64,000 bases of DNA from Faecalibacterium taiwanense (GTDB taxonomy: Bacteria > Bacillota > Clostridia > Oscillospirales > Ruminococcaceae), in the NCBI RefSeq assembly GCF_036632915.2, contig NZ_CP155552.1, positions 1,054,001 to 1,118,000 of the forward strand, read 5' to 3'. Below are positions 7,902 to 17,339 of this stretch, piece after piece. A program made the translations under genes and the position numbers. The stretch's first letter is position 1. Each line of letters begins with the position of its first letter. The notes under the pieces are model-generated. The model was not told the origin of the DNA. It saw only the letters and a list, made by a program, of their open reading frames with translations, and searched no databases.

Positions 7902-7930
7902 GCCCCTTTCCCATGATTGGGAAAGGGCGG
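7901..7930. other. Hairpin CGCCCCTTTCCC/GGGAAAGGGCG
   Basis: A compact 11-12 bp stem directly after the 163-nt structure. There is no T-run behind it, so it is not a classical terminator. Confidence 0.55.
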
Positions 7931-7975
7931 GGGATTGGGCTGAACTTTCTTATTAAAATATCGGAGGTATTGACT

Positions 7976-8317
7976 ATGAAGCGTCCCCTTGCATACATTA
8001 CCGCCGCTTGGCTTGGCGGCGACAGTGAAAACGCAGAACAGGCCGTCCGCTACTGCCGGGCGGTTTATGAGGCAGGCTTTTCCCCGATCTGCCCGCCCCT
8101 TTATCTGCCCCTGTTTCTCAATGACGCAGTACCCGAGGAGCATAAAAGCGGCATCGACATGGGCCGTGACCTCTTGCGCCGCTCCCATGTGCTGGTGGTC
8201 TGCGGCCACACCATGACCGAGGCCATGAAAAATGATATTGCCGTGGCCCAGCGGCTGGGAATTACCGCCACCACCCTTGAGGGCATCCTGACCGTCAAGG
8301 GACAGGGCAAACGCTGA
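7976..8317 (+). CDS. DUF4406-like (nucleoside deoxyribosyltransferase-fold) protein
   Basis: 113 residues from ATG 7976 (CGGAGG at 7962). The protein starts MKRPLAYITAAWLGGDSENAEQAVRYCRAVYEAGF and has PICPPLYLPLFLND, HKSGIDMGRDLLRRSHVLVVCG and a C-terminal LGITATTLEGI. This layout fits the small DUF4406/DUF7768 domains with a Rossmann-like deoxyribosyltransferase fold, common in ICEs and phages. Biochemical role unknown. The stop overlaps the ArdA start (TGATG). Confidence 0.75.
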   Translation: MKRPLAYITAAWLGGDSENAEQAVRYCRAVYEAGFSPICPPLYLPLFLNDAVPEEHKSGIDMGRDLLRRSHVLVVCGHTMTEAMKNDIAVAQRLGITATTLEGILTVKGQGKR

Positions 8318-9029
8318 TGGAGTCTGTTTTTGAGGCTTTCATTTCAAATCCTGCCCTTTACAGTGCGGGGCATCTGGTGGGGAAACGCTGCATTTCCCCA
8401 CCAACACGGAGGAGGTGCAGTCCCTCTTAAAGCGGATCGGCGTGGACGGGGTGCGCTGCCAGGAATACTTTATTATCTCCTTTGACAGCGACATTCTCGG
8501 CCTTTATGACTATCTGGGCGAGTATGAAAACATTGACGAGCTCAACCACCTGGCCCATCTGCTGAAGGAGCTCTCCCCATCAGAACGGGAAACGCTGGAG
8601 GCGGTTATGGACAGCGGCCAGCATTGTGGCTCGGTGCAGGACTTGATCAACCTTACGCAAAATCTGGACTGCTACGACCTGCATCCCGGTGTGGACAATG
8701 AGGAAATGCTGGGCCGCCTTTATGTGGAGGATATGGAAAGTCTCGAAGTGCCGGACAATATAAAACCCTACTTTGACTTTGAAGCATACGGGCGGGACAT
8801 TTCCATCAACGAAAACGGACACTTTGCACCGGGCGGCTATGTGACGAAGGTAAGTGACGATTTCCGGGAGGTCTACCACGGCCCCCAGGACATCCCCGCT
8901 GAACACAGGGTTTTTGCTTACCCCCAGCTTTCGATCCGGGAGCAGATGGCCGCTTATCAAGACATTATTGACGGTTCCTCAAAGGAGGGGTTCCGGCGGC
9001 TGGCTGAAAAACACCATGAGGAACGGTAA
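8317..9029 (+). pseudogene. ardA: Antirestriction protein ArdA family, frameshifted
   Basis: ATG 8317 opens MESVFEAFISNPALYSAGHLVG; the frame then fails at a G run (8379-8382). With one more G it continues ETLHFPTNTEEVQSLLKRIGVDG and runs to 9029. The intact part (from 8415) shows the acidic ArdA pattern FIISFDSDILGLYDYLGEYENIDELNHLAHLL and the tail region RVFAYPQLSIREQMAAYQD. ArdA proteins mimic DNA and block type I restriction (family knowledge), which would protect the incoming ICE. About 237 residues when repaired. Whether the shift is real or a sequence error cannot be told here. Confidence 0.8.
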
Positions 9030-9034
9030 CAGGA

Positions 9035-9057
9035 CTTCGAGACAATTTGTCCCAAGG
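9035..9057. repeat. Dispersed palindrome, copy 3 of 15
   Basis: CTTCGAGACA-ATT-TGTCCCAAGG, between ardA and the DUF3801 gene. Confidence 0.85.
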
Positions 9058-9075
9058 CGAAAGGAGGCGGTGTAA

Positions 9076-9551
9076 CTGATTGATGAAGAAATTTCCCGGA
9101 GCTCCATAGCGATTTCTGTCCGGGCCAGCAAGCTGACAGCCCGGGGCTGGCCTATGTGCTCCGGGCGGCGGGCCGCCAGATCGCCAAACGGCATAAGACA
9201 GCCCAAAGGCCCCACGGCAGGCAGAGCGTGAAAAAGCTCATGGCCCACGGCGAAAATGTGAACAGCATCGAGGTGGAGGCCCCGAAGCTCTTTGACCGTA
9301 TGGCCCGCCGTTTTAATGTGGACTATGCCTTTTACAAAACCGGGCCGGACAAATACCTGCTGTTTTTCAAGGCGGGACAGGCGGATGCAATTACCGCCTG
9401 TTTTGAGCGGTACTCCCGCAGGCTTCTGGAACAGTCAAAATCCAGCCGCATCCCCATCCGGGAACAGCTCAAAAAAGCGGCGGAACAGCTTGTAAAGGAA
9501 CCGCACAAAACACAGGAACGGACAAAGGAGGTGGTTCGTGAAGAACGATAG
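9076..9551 (+). pseudogene. DUF3801 (PcfB-like) conjugation protein, frameshifted
   Basis: Repaired protein about 159 residues. It opens DEEISRSSIAISVRASKLTARG, breaks at a G run (9143-9146), and continues LAYVLRAAGRQIAKRHKTAQRPHGRQSVKKLM, then KLFDRMARRFNVDYAFYKTG and KYLLFFKAGQADAITACFE. These are hallmarks of DUF3801/PcfB, which sits beside the coupling protein in Gram-positive conjugation systems. No ATG is in frame near GGAGG; CTG 9076 or ATT 9079 would be the start, so another error near the start is possible. Overlaps traG by 14 nt. Confidence 0.75.
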
Positions 9552-11390
9552 CATCAAAAAATACCTTATTCCCAACATCCCGTATCTGTTTGTCCTGTGG
9601 GCCTTTCTCAAGCTGGGGACGGCCTACCGTCTGGCGGCGGGTGCGGATTTTGCTCATAAGCTCATGGGGCTGGGCCAGACCATTGGCCCGGCCTTTGCCG
9701 ACTTTGCCCCGGGGCTTGCTCCCTTTGACTGGCTCGTTGGCATTGTGGGGGCTGTGGCGTTCCGGGTGATGGTCTATGTGAAAAGCAAAAACGCCAAAAA
9801 ATTTCGGCGGGATGAGGAGTATGGATCAGCCCGTTGGGGCTGTCCGAAAGATATAGCCCCTTTCGTAGATCCAAAGTTTGAAAACAACATCATTCTGACC
9901 GGGACGGAGTTCCTTACCATGAATACCCGTCCGAAAAATCCAGCCAACGCCCGCAACCTCAATGCCTGTGTGATCGGTTCGTCCGGCTCCGGCAAAACCC
10001 GGTTCTGGCTTACCCCGCAGATTTTGCAAGCCAGCGCAGACAAAAACGGCGGATGCAGCTATGTGTGTGTCGATCCCAAAGGAGGCGTTCTAGGGCAGGT
10101 GGGCCACTTCCTGCAAAAGTGTGGGTATCGGATCAAGGTGTTCAATTCCATTGATTTCACAAAATCCATGCACTATAACCCGCTGGCGTACATCCGCAAC
10201 GAGGCCGACATCCTTAAATTTGTGGACGCCCTCATTTCCAACACAAAAGGCGAAGGCAAGGAAGGCGATCCATTCTGGACAAAATCGGAAACCCTGCTTT
10301 ACTGCGCCCTCATCGCCTATATCATTTTTGAGGGCCCCGCCGAGGATCGGAACATGAACACATTGGTTGACATGATTTCCGGGATGGAGGTCAAGGAGGA
10401 TGACGAGGATTTTATGAACGCCGTGGACTATATGTTTGCGGGCCTGGAAAAACGAAAGCCGGATTGCTTTGCGGTCAAGCAGTATAAAAAGTACAAACTG
10501 GCCAGCGGCAAAACAGCGAAGTCGATCCTTATTTCCTGCGGCGCAAGGCTGGCTCCCTTTGACATCCCCCAGCTTCGGGAGGTCATGGCCTATGACGAGC
10601 TGGAGCTTGACCGCATCGGGGATCGAAAAACGGCGGTGTTCTTTATCATCTCGGACACTACGCAAACCTATAACTTCCTTGTGGCTCTGGCCTTTTCGCA
10701 GATGTTCAATCTGCTGTGCGAGAGGGCCGACAATGTTCACGGAGGCCGCCTGCCCCACCATGTACGGGTGCTGTGGGACGAGGCCGCCAACACAGGGCAG
10801 GTTCCCCAGCTTGAAAAAATCGTGGCTGTCATCCGTTCCCGTGAGATCAGCTTGACGCTGTTCTATCAGCAGTTGGCTCAGTGTAAGGCGATTTACGATA
10901 AACACGCCGAAACTATTTTGGGAAATATGGACAGCGTGATATTCCTCGGAGGCCGGGAGGCCAGCACCATCAAGGAAATATCCGAGAACTGGCTGGGTAA
11001 GGCTACCATCTCCATGCAGACGGACAGCCGCTCCCGTGGCCAGTCGGAAAGCTACAGTCAAAATAACCAGCGGCTGGGCCGGGAGCTGATGACACCAAGC
11101 GAGCTGGCGACCATGCCCGGGGATAAGTGCATTTTACAGCTTCGGGGCCTGCCCCGTTCTATTCCCCGAAATACGATTTGAAAAAGCACCCGAACTACCG
11201 ATATACGGCTGAAGCCGACAAAAAGAAAAACGCCTTTGACCTTGACCGGCTCATTAACCGCCGCAGGCGGCCCGGGCAGGACGAGCTGTGTGAGGTGTAT
11301 GCCGTGGCTGTGCCGGACGATGGGCTCACAAGCGAGGACGAGGACATCCTCAATTATGATGACATCGACGATCCGGACGCCTTTGCATAA
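9538..11390 (+). CDS. TraG/VirD4 coupling protein, single frameshift near the 3' end
   Basis: GTG start at 9538 after GGAGG. Two N-terminal membrane segments precede the ATPase. Walker A is GSSGSGKTRFWLTPQ near residue 147 and Walker B is RVLWDEAANTGQVPQLEKI near 410, followed by SREISLTLFYQQLAQ. The protein recruits the relaxase-DNA complex to the membrane channel. The first 547 codons are intact to a stop at 11181. A lost C in the run at 11152-11155 separates the tail FYSPKYDLKKHPNYRYTAEADKKKNAFDLDRL, which ends at 11390. Repaired length is about 617 residues, normal for the family. Confidence 0.9.
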
Positions 11391-11396
11391 ATAGGG

Positions 11397-11419
11397 CTTT
11401 GGGACAAAGTGTCCCGAAG
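11397..11419. repeat. Dispersed palindrome, copy 4 of 15
   Basis: CTTTGGGACA-AAG-TGTCCCGAAG, 6 bp after the repaired traG stop. Confidence 0.87.
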
Positions 11420-11488
11420 TATGTAACCTGCCGCCAGAAATGGCGGCTTTTTTCATGGCCGGGAATACCCCGGAGAAAAGGAGGCTCT

Positions 11489-11701
11489 ATGCAGTTTTTC
11501 ACTTCCGCTATTGATACTTTGCAGACTCTTGTTGTAGCCCTCGGCGCTGGACTTGGCGTGTGGGGCGTTGTCAATCTGCTGGAGGGCTATGGATCGGACA
11601 ACCCAGGTTCCAAAAGCCAGGGCATCAAGCAGCTCATGGCTGGCGGCGGCATCATCCTTTTGGGAACCACGCTGATCCCCCTGCTGTCTGGCTTGTTCTA
11701 A
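11489..11701 (+). CDS. Maff2 family small membrane protein
   Basis: 70 residues from ATG 11489 behind AAAAGGAGG. Two hydrophobic segments: TLVVALGAGLGVWGVVNLLEGYG and GGGIILLGTTLIPLLSGLF, joined by SDNPGSKSQGIKQLMA. Length and pattern match the Maff2 family, found just after TraG in CTn/Tn1549-type elements and thought to be a membrane part of the mating channel (VirB2/TrbC-like position). Frame intact. Confidence 0.88.
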   Translation: MQFFTSAIDTLQTLVVALGAGLGVWGVVNLLEGYGSDNPGSKSQGIKQLMAGGGIILLGTTLIPLLSGLF

Positions 11702-11710
11702 GGAGGGCTT

Positions 11711-12576
11711 ATGGATTTTCTCACCGACTGGCTCACGAACTGGCTGAAAGAGCTGTTGATCAGCGGCATCATGGGGAACCTCGAAGGGCTCTTTGATACC
11801 GTCAATGCCAAAGTCGGAGAGATTGCGGTACAGGTAGGGACTACCCCGGCGGCATGGAACGCCGGGGTTTTCTCCTCATCCGCCAGCTTTCCGAAACGGT
11901 GATCCTGCCGATTGCCGGATTGGTGCTGACCTTTGTTGCCACCTACGAGCTGATACAGATGCTTTTGGAAAAGAACAATATGCACGAGTTTGATGTGGCG
12001 AATATCTACAAATGGGTATTCAAAACCGCTTGTGCCATCCTCATTCTTTCCAACACCTTTGATATTGTCATGGCGGTGTTCGATGTGTCGCAGAGCGTGA
12101 TTGCGGATGCGGCGGGGCTCATCCAAGGCTCCACCGACATTACGCCGGATATGCTGGCGGAGCTGGAAACCACGCTGGAGGGCATGGACTTGGGGCCGCT
12201 CCTTGGCCTGTGGCTCCAGTCCTCTGTGATCGGGCTGACCATGCAGATCATGGGGATCATCATTTTTGTTCTGGTGTATGGAAGAATGATTGAAATATAT
12301 TTAATGACCAGTCTGGCCCCTCTCCCCGTTGCCACGCTTTCCAACCGGGAGCTGGGCGGCACAGGGCAGAACTACCTAAAATCCCTGTTCGCCGTGGGCT
12401 TTCAAGGGATGCTCATACTGGTCTGTGTTGCGATCTATGCGGTGCTCGTCCAGGGCATCGCCACAGGCGGCGATCCGATTGGAGCGATATGGGGAACCGT
12501 AGGCTATACGGTTCTTTTGTGCTTCATGCTGTTTAAGACAGGCGGCATCGCCCAGCGCATCTTCGGGGCGCATTAA
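11711..12576 (+). pseudogene. VirB6/TrbL-like conjugal membrane protein, frameshifted
   Basis: ATG 11711 starts MDFLTDWLTNWLKELLISGI. The frame breaks near 11874 where one base is missing in TCC(C)TC. The rest (LIRQLSETVILPIAGLVLTFVATYELIQML to 12576) is intact and has about five membrane helices, including LIFSNTFDIVMAVFDVSQ-like and MQIMGIIIFVLVYGRMIEIYL segments and ending FKTGGIAQRIFGAH. Repaired length is about 288 residues, as usual for the VirB6-like subunit (CD1112 family) of these elements. Confidence 0.82.
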
Positions 12577-12585
12577 ACGGACGGA

Positions 12586-12608
12586 CTTCGGGACAATTTG
12601 TCCCGAGG
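12586..12608. repeat. Dispersed palindrome, copy 5 of 15
   Basis: CTTCGGGACA-ATT-TGTCCCGAGG, between the VirB6-like gene and the ribosome site of the next gene. Confidence 0.88.
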
Positions 12609-12629
12609 CCGGGAAAGGAGGAAACGATT

Positions 12630-13178
12630 TTGGATAAGGATGTCATATTAACCCCGGAACAGATCGCCGCCGAGGAGCGGCGCTGGCTGTTCGATGCGCC
12701 GATTGCGGAGCTGGCCGAGGTAAAAGGCGTGACGGTGGACGAAGCGGTTAAGCTGCGGACGGACGCAATTTTGCAGGAGGCCGCTGTTCCCATCGAAGTC
12801 ACGGTTCGCCCGATTGAGCCCCAGGGCAAGCTCATCGGCTTTGCCAGCGTCAACTATGGCGGTGTAGTGATTGACGATTTCAAGGTGGTGGATGGTAAGA
12901 ACGGGATTTTCCTCGGGGCTCCCAGCAAACCCGATCCCACCAGCAGGACGGGCTACCGCTCCACGGTGCGGATCAATGACCGGGCCACCCAGGAGCGGCT
13001 CAATGCGGCGGGAGCCCAGGCGTACCATTCAGCGGTGGAAAAGCTCATCGCCCGGGCCGAGGCAGTCCGCCCCACCCCGATCAAGGAGCAGATGGCACAG
13101 GCCGCAAGGGAGGCCGGGAAGGAAAATGCCGCCCGAACCGCCCCGGCAAAGAAGAAGGAGGCCCGGGATGACAGGTGA
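12630..13178 (+). CDS. SpoVG-domain protein
   Basis: 182 residues from TTG 12630 preceded by GGAAAGGAGG. Residues about 1-50 form a charged helical part. About 52-120 read VRPIEPQGKLIGFASVNYGGVVIDDFKVVDG, KNGIFLGAPSKPDP and YRSTVRINDRATQERLNA, which is the SpoVG pattern (compare the DGKNG..V.MPS signature). The C-terminus is Ala/Lys-rich. SpoVG proteins bind nucleic acid and act as regulators in Firmicutes. A SpoVG-like domain inside a conjugation operon probably has a regulatory role, which is inferred. It overlaps the next gene by 11 nt. Confidence 0.75.
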   Translation: MDKDVILTPEQIAAEERRWLFDAPIAELAEVKGVTVDEAVKLRTDAILQEAAVPIEVTVRPIEPQGKLIGFASVNYGGVVIDDFKVVDGKNGIFLGAPSKPDPTSRTGYRSTVRINDRATQERLNAAGAQAYHSAVEKLIARAEAVRPTPIKEQMAQAAREAGKENAARTAPAKKKEARDDR

Positions 13179-13961
13179 TGTGACCTCGAGACAAATTGTC
13201 CCGAAGTCTCCAGCCTGCCCGGAGGGGCTGTTTTTGATGGACGGGATTGAAGGACTGCGCTCTTTGCCGAAGCACTCGGTTGATATGCTCCTTACCGATC
13301 CGCCCTATGGCACTACCCGGAACTTTTGGGATGTGCCGCTCCCGCTCCCGGAGCTGTGGGAGGCGGTCAAGTGGGCTGTCAAGCCGGATGGCGCAGTGCT
13401 GTTTTTCGCACAATGCCCCTATGATAAGGTGCTGGGGGCATCCAACCTCTCTATGCTCCGCTATGAATGGGTGTGGTACAAAAGCAGGTGTACTGGCTTT
13501 CTCAACGCAAGGCGGGCTCCCCTAAAGCGGACGGAAAACATTCTGGTGTTTTATCAAAAATTGCCCTATTACGATCCGCAGTTTGAACAGGGCAAGCCCT
13601 ATAAGAAAATTTCCCGGACAGGGGGCAACAGCCCCAACTATGGAAAATTCCTGCGTTCCAGCAGTGGATCAGAGGATGGCCTTCGTTTCCCCGGGAACCT
13701 TTTGTCCTTTTCTTCCGTACAGCGTACCGTCCACCCCACGCAGAAACCCGTGGAGCTGTGCGAGTATCTCATCAAAACCTATACCCGGCCCGGGAGGTAG
13801 TGGCAGACATCTGCGCTGGCTCCGGCACGACTGCTGTGGCTGCTGTCAATACGGGCCGCCGATTTGTATGCTTTGAAACCGCCCCGGCCTTTTACGCCCC
13901 AGCTACAGAACGCATCCGACTGGCTACTGAGGCGGTCAAAGCCGGGCAGAAAGGAGTATAA
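13168..13961 (+). CDS. DNA adenine/cytosine-N4 methyltransferase (DPPY type), frameshift near the 3' end
   Basis: ATG 13168. After a short lead (which reads through palindrome copy 6), the catalytic motif LLTDPPYGTTRNFWD appears with target region segments TENILVFYQKLPYYDPQF, and the late motif VHPTQKPVELCEYLIKTY. A lost G at 13792-13794 breaks the frame and gives a stop at 13800. The AdoMet-binding motif then resumes as VVADICAGSGTTAVAAVNTGRRFVCFE to 13961. The order DPPY first and FxGxG last is that of beta-class enzymes. No restriction gene is adjacent, so it looks like an orphan methylase. Confidence 0.85.
13184..13206. repeat. Dispersed palindrome, copy 6 of 15
   Basis: CCTCGAGACA-AAT-TGTCCCGAAG, overlapping the first codons of the DPPY methyltransferase. 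Confidence 0.8.
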
Positions 13962-14660
13962 CTATCGGAAACTATTCTATCATTTACGCCGATCCCCCTT
14001 GGCAGTACCAGCGCAGTAAGGTACAGGGGGCGGCAGAAAACCATTATCCCACAATGGGGATTGACGAGCTGTGTGCGCTCCCGGTGGCTGATCTGGCCGC
14101 CCCGGACAGCGCACTTTTTTGTGGGCGACTTTCCCCCAGCTCCCGGAGGCCCTGCGGCTCATAGAGGCGTGGGGCTTCCGCTATAAGTCGGTGGCCTTTG
14201 TCTGGCTGAAAAAGAATAAAAAGGCAGACAGTTGGTTTTATGGCCTTGGCTTCTGGACGAGGGAAATGCGGAAATCTGCCTGCTGGCTACCAAGGGCCAT
14301 CCCAAACGGAAGGCGGCAAATATCCATCAGTTTATCATTTCCCCGATTGAAGCCCACAGCAAAAAGCCGGACGAGGCCCGGGAAAAGATCGTGGCCCTTA
14401 TGGGCGACCTGCCCCGGGTGGAGCTCTTTGCCAGACAGTCCCCGCCCGGCTGGGAGGTGTGGGGAAATGAAGTGAAAAGCACGATCCCGGACTTTGGGCT
14501 CATGGGGCCCCCGCAAAATCAGCGATTTTGTGGGGAGAGGAGGAACAACGGAGCGGACGGACTTCGGGACAAAGTGTCCCGAGGTAGTCAAGCGGAGTTT
14601 GTGACGACGAGTCCCGAGGTTAAAGGGGCCGGAAAGGAGGCTGATCCATGCCCTATGTGA
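13958..14660 (+). pseudogene. MT-A70 family DNA N6-adenine methyltransferase, doubly frameshifted
   Basis: Repaired protein begins YSIIYADPPWQYQRSK, the MT-A70 catalytic DPPW motif, and goes on with ENHYPTMGIDELCALP, SALFLWATFPQLPEALRLI, WGFRYKSVAFVWLKKNK and GNAEICLLATKGHPKR, typical of the phage/ICE branch. One T is missing at 14115-14120 and one G at 14261-14263. No ATG is in frame at the 5' end (ATA 13958 overlaps the previous stop). In the present last frame it runs to 14660, but another one-base change in a C run near 14508 would end it at about 14586. Second orphan methylase in a row. Confidence 0.78.
14562..14584. repeat. Dispersed palindrome, copy 7 of 15
   Basis: CTTCGGGACA-AAG-TGTCCCGAGG. 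A half copy (GTCCCGAGG, 14611-14619) follows 27 bp downstream and may be a decayed 16th site. Confidence 0.87.
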
Positions 14661-15043
14661 ATGTACCCAACGACCTGTCAAAAGTAAAAACCAAAATGGC
14701 CCTAAACCTTACCAAGCGCCAGCTCATCTGTTTTGGCTGTGCGGCGGCGGTAGGCATCCCGTCCTATCTGCTGGCCCGAGGCTCTATCGGTAATACCGGG
14801 GCCATGTTCCTTATGCTGGCCGTGATGCTCCCGGCATTTCTTCTGGCCATGTATGAAAAAGACGGGCTCCCGGCGGAAAAGGTGCTGAAAAACATCATAC
14901 GGGCCCGGTTTCTGCGGCCCGGAGTCAGGCCCTATCAGACACAAAACATTTACGCCCCCTTTGCCGGGCGGGGCGCTGTGAGAAAGGAGGATGCGATTGC
15001 GAAAGGCAAATCAAACCAGCGGAAGAAAAACCGCAAAGGCTAA
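14648..15043 (+). CDS. PrgI family conjugation protein
   Basis: 131 residues from ATG 14648 behind GGAAAGGAGG. It starts MPYVNVPNDLSKVKTKMALNLTKRQLICF, a clear PrgI opening, followed by two membrane helices (AAAVGIPSYLLARG and MFLMLAVMLPAFLLAMYEKDG) and the conserved ENIIR-like segment KVLKNIIRARFLRPGVRPYQT. The family sits directly before VirB4 in Gram-positive type IV secretion systems and is membrane bound (VirB3-like position). Frame intact; the end overlaps the VirB4 start. Confidence 0.92.
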   Translation: MPYVNVPNDLSKVKTKMALNLTKRQLICFGCAAAVGIPSYLLARGSIGNTGAMFLMLAVMLPAFLLAMYEKDGLPAEKVLKNIIRARFLRPGVRPYQTQNIYAPFAGRGAVRKEDAIAKGKSNQRKKNRKG

Positions 15044-17315
15044 AAACCGGGCGGCCCTGTCCGCCCAGCAGACGATCCCCTATGTGGCGATGCACCCGGA
15101 CGGGGTATGCAAGCTCCCCGGCGGGCTCTACACAAAGACCGTAGAATATGAGGACATCAATTATTCCGTGGCATCCACCGAGGATCAGACTGCGATCTTT
15201 GGCGGCTGGAGCTCATTTCTCAACTACTTTGACAGCTCCCTGCCGTTCCAGCTTTCCTTTATCAACCGCCGCTCCCACTCACGGAGCCGCTATAAGGTAA
15301 ACATTCCCCAGGCGGATGATGATTTTAACAGCGTCCGGGAGGAATTTACCGGGATGCTGAAAAACCAGATCGCCCGGTCTAACAACGGGATTGAACGCTC
15401 CAAGTACATTACTTTCGGCATCCCAGCCGGAGGGATCGTGGAGGCCCGTCCCCGCCTGGAGCGTGTGGAGGCCGATGTGATGGGCAACTTTAAGCGGCTG
15501 GGCGTTCCCTGTGAACCGATGGACGGGCGGGCAAGGCTGGCCCTGCTTCACAGCCAGATGCATCCGGGCAACCGGGAACCGTTCCGCTTTTCATGGAAGG
15601 ACATCCCGCAGACGGGGCTCGGCACCAAGGACTATATCGCCCCGGACAGCTTTGACTTCCGGCACTCCCGCCTGTTCCGGGTGGGCCAGTATTGGGGCGC
15701 TGTTTCCTACTTGCAGATTTTAGCGTCTGAGCTCTCGGATAAACTGCTGGCAGAAATTCTGGAGCTGGATGCGGAAATGACCGTAACCCTCCATATCCAG
15801 ACGGTGGATCAGCTAAAGGCCATCAAAACCATCAAGGGAAAAATCTCCGACATTGGGAAAATGAAGGTGGAGGAACAGCGGAAGGCTGTCCGGGCTGGGT
15901 ACGATCCCGACATTCTCCCGCCCGACCTCATTACCTTTTCCAAGGATGCGGCGGAGCTTCTTGCTGACCTCCAGTCCCGTAACGAGAGGATGTTCCTTTT
16001 GACTTTTACGGTAGTCAATATGGCCCCTACCCGCCAGCGGCTGGAAAATGATGTGTTTACCGTGGGCGGCATCGCACAGAAATACAACTGCGCCCTCAAG
16101 CGGCTGGACTGGCAACAGGAGCAGGGCTTTGTGTCCTCGCTGGCTCTCGGCTACAACGAAGTGGAGATCCAGCGTGGTATGACAACCAGCTCCACGGCAA
16201 TTTTCATCCCCTTTATGACAAGGGAGCTGCGGATGGACGGGCAGGCCCTCTACTATGGCATGAACGCCCTTTCCCACAATGTCATTATGGCTGACCGCAA
16301 AAAGCTGAAGTCGGCCAACGGAATGTACCTCGGCTCTACGGGCTCGGGAAAATCCTTTGCGGCAAAGCGGGAACTGCTCAATGTCTTTCTGACCATTCCC
16401 CAGGATCGGATTATCATTGTTGATCCGATGGGCGAATATGCCCCGCTGGTTCGCAGGCTGGGCGGACAGGTGATCGAGATTGCCCCGGACAGCCCCCACC
16501 ACCTAAACCCGATGGATGTGGAGCTCAACATGGCCGCCGGGGAGAGCCCTCTTTCCATGAAGGCGGATTTTTTGCTTTCCCTGTGTGAGCTGGTGGTAGG
16601 CGGAAAGGAAGGCTTACAGCCCATCGAAAAAACAGTTGTTGACCGCAGTGTGCGACTGGTGTACCGGGAACAGGCCCTTGGGCTTGATACGGGAAAAACC
16701 CCGCTTTTGCAGGACTTGTATGAGGAGCTCTTGAAACAGCCGGAGCCCGAGGCCCGGCGTGTGGCAACCGCCCTTGAGCTCTACTGCACCGGCTCCCTCA
16801 ACCTGTTTAACCATCCCACGAATGTGAAAACCGACAGCCGGGTGGTGTGTATCGTGCTGAAAAACATGGGAGAAAACCTCCGCAAGATTGCCATGCACAT
16901 CACAAATGAATTTGTGTCCCAGGCGGTAGATACCAACTTCCGGGAAGGCGTGGCGACATGGTGCTACTTCGATGAGTTCCATGTCCTGCTCCGTGATCCG
17001 CTGACCGCCAGCTATTTTGTGGCGGTGTGGAAAATGCTGAGAAAGAAAGGCTGCGTTCCCAGCGCCCTCACGCAGAATGTGAAAGACCTTCTGGCCAGCC
17101 GGGAGATCGAGAACATTCTGGATAACACCGACTTTATGATTTTGCTCTCGCAGGCTCAGAGTGACCGGGCGATTTTGGCAAGACAGCTCGGTATTTCCGA
17201 GCACCAGCTTTCCTACATTACCCACTCTAATTCCGGCGAGGGCCTGCTGTTTTACGGGAATGTGACCATCCCGTTTGTGGATCGGTTCCCGAAGGGGAAA
17301 TCTATGACCTCTTAA
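14991..17315 (+). CDS. VirB4/TraE-type conjugation ATPase
   Basis: 774 residues, one intact frame. The N-terminal half is the non-catalytic TraC/VirB4 region. Walker A is YLGSTGSGKSFAAKREL near residue 448 with DPMGEYAPLVRRLGG soon after. Walker B is WCYFDEFHVLLRDP near 660, followed by the TQNVKDLL segment. The protein energises the mating channel at the inner face of the membrane. The start overlaps prgI by 53 nt; ATG 14991 has GAAAGGAGG close by. It is the longest undamaged backbone gene, which contrasts with the broken genes on both sides. Confidence 0.93.
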   Translation: MRLRKANQTSGRKTAKAKNRAALSAQQTIPYVAMHPDGVCKLPGGLYTKTVEYEDINYSVASTEDQTAIFGGWSSFLNYFDSSLPFQLSFINRRSHSRSRYKVNIPQADDDFNSVREEFTGMLKNQIARSNNGIERSKYITFGIPAGGIVEARPRLERVEADVMGNFKRLGVPCEPMDGRARLALLHSQMHPGNREPFRFSWKDIPQTGLGTKDYIAPDSFDFRHSRLFRVGQYWGAVSYLQILASELSDKLLAEILELDAEMTVTLHIQTVDQLKAIKTIKGKISDIGKMKVEEQRKAVRAGYDPDILPPDLITFSKDAAELLADLQSRNERMFLLTFTVVNMAPTRQRLENDVFTVGGIAQKYNCALKRLDWQQEQGFVSSLALGYNEVEIQRGMTTSSTAIFIPFMTRELRMDGQALYYGMNALSHNVIMADRKKLKSANGMYLGSTGSGKSFAAKRELLNVFLTIPQDRIIIVDPMGEYAPLVRRLGGQVIEIAPDSPHHLNPMDVELNMAAGESPLSMKADFLLSLCELVVGGKEGLQPIEKTVVDRSVRLVYREQALGLDTGKTPLLQDLYEELLKQPEPEARRVATALELYCTGSLNLFNHPTNVKTDSRVVCIVLKNMGENLRKIAMHITNEFVSQAVDTNFREGVATWCYFDEFHVLLRDPLTASYFVAVWKMLRKKGCVPSALTQNVKDLLASREIENILDNTDFMILLSQAQSDRAILARQLGISEHQLSYITHSNSGEGLLFYGNVTIPFVDRFPKGKSMTS

Positions 17316-17339
17316 CCACCCGACCGGAGGATATGAAGA

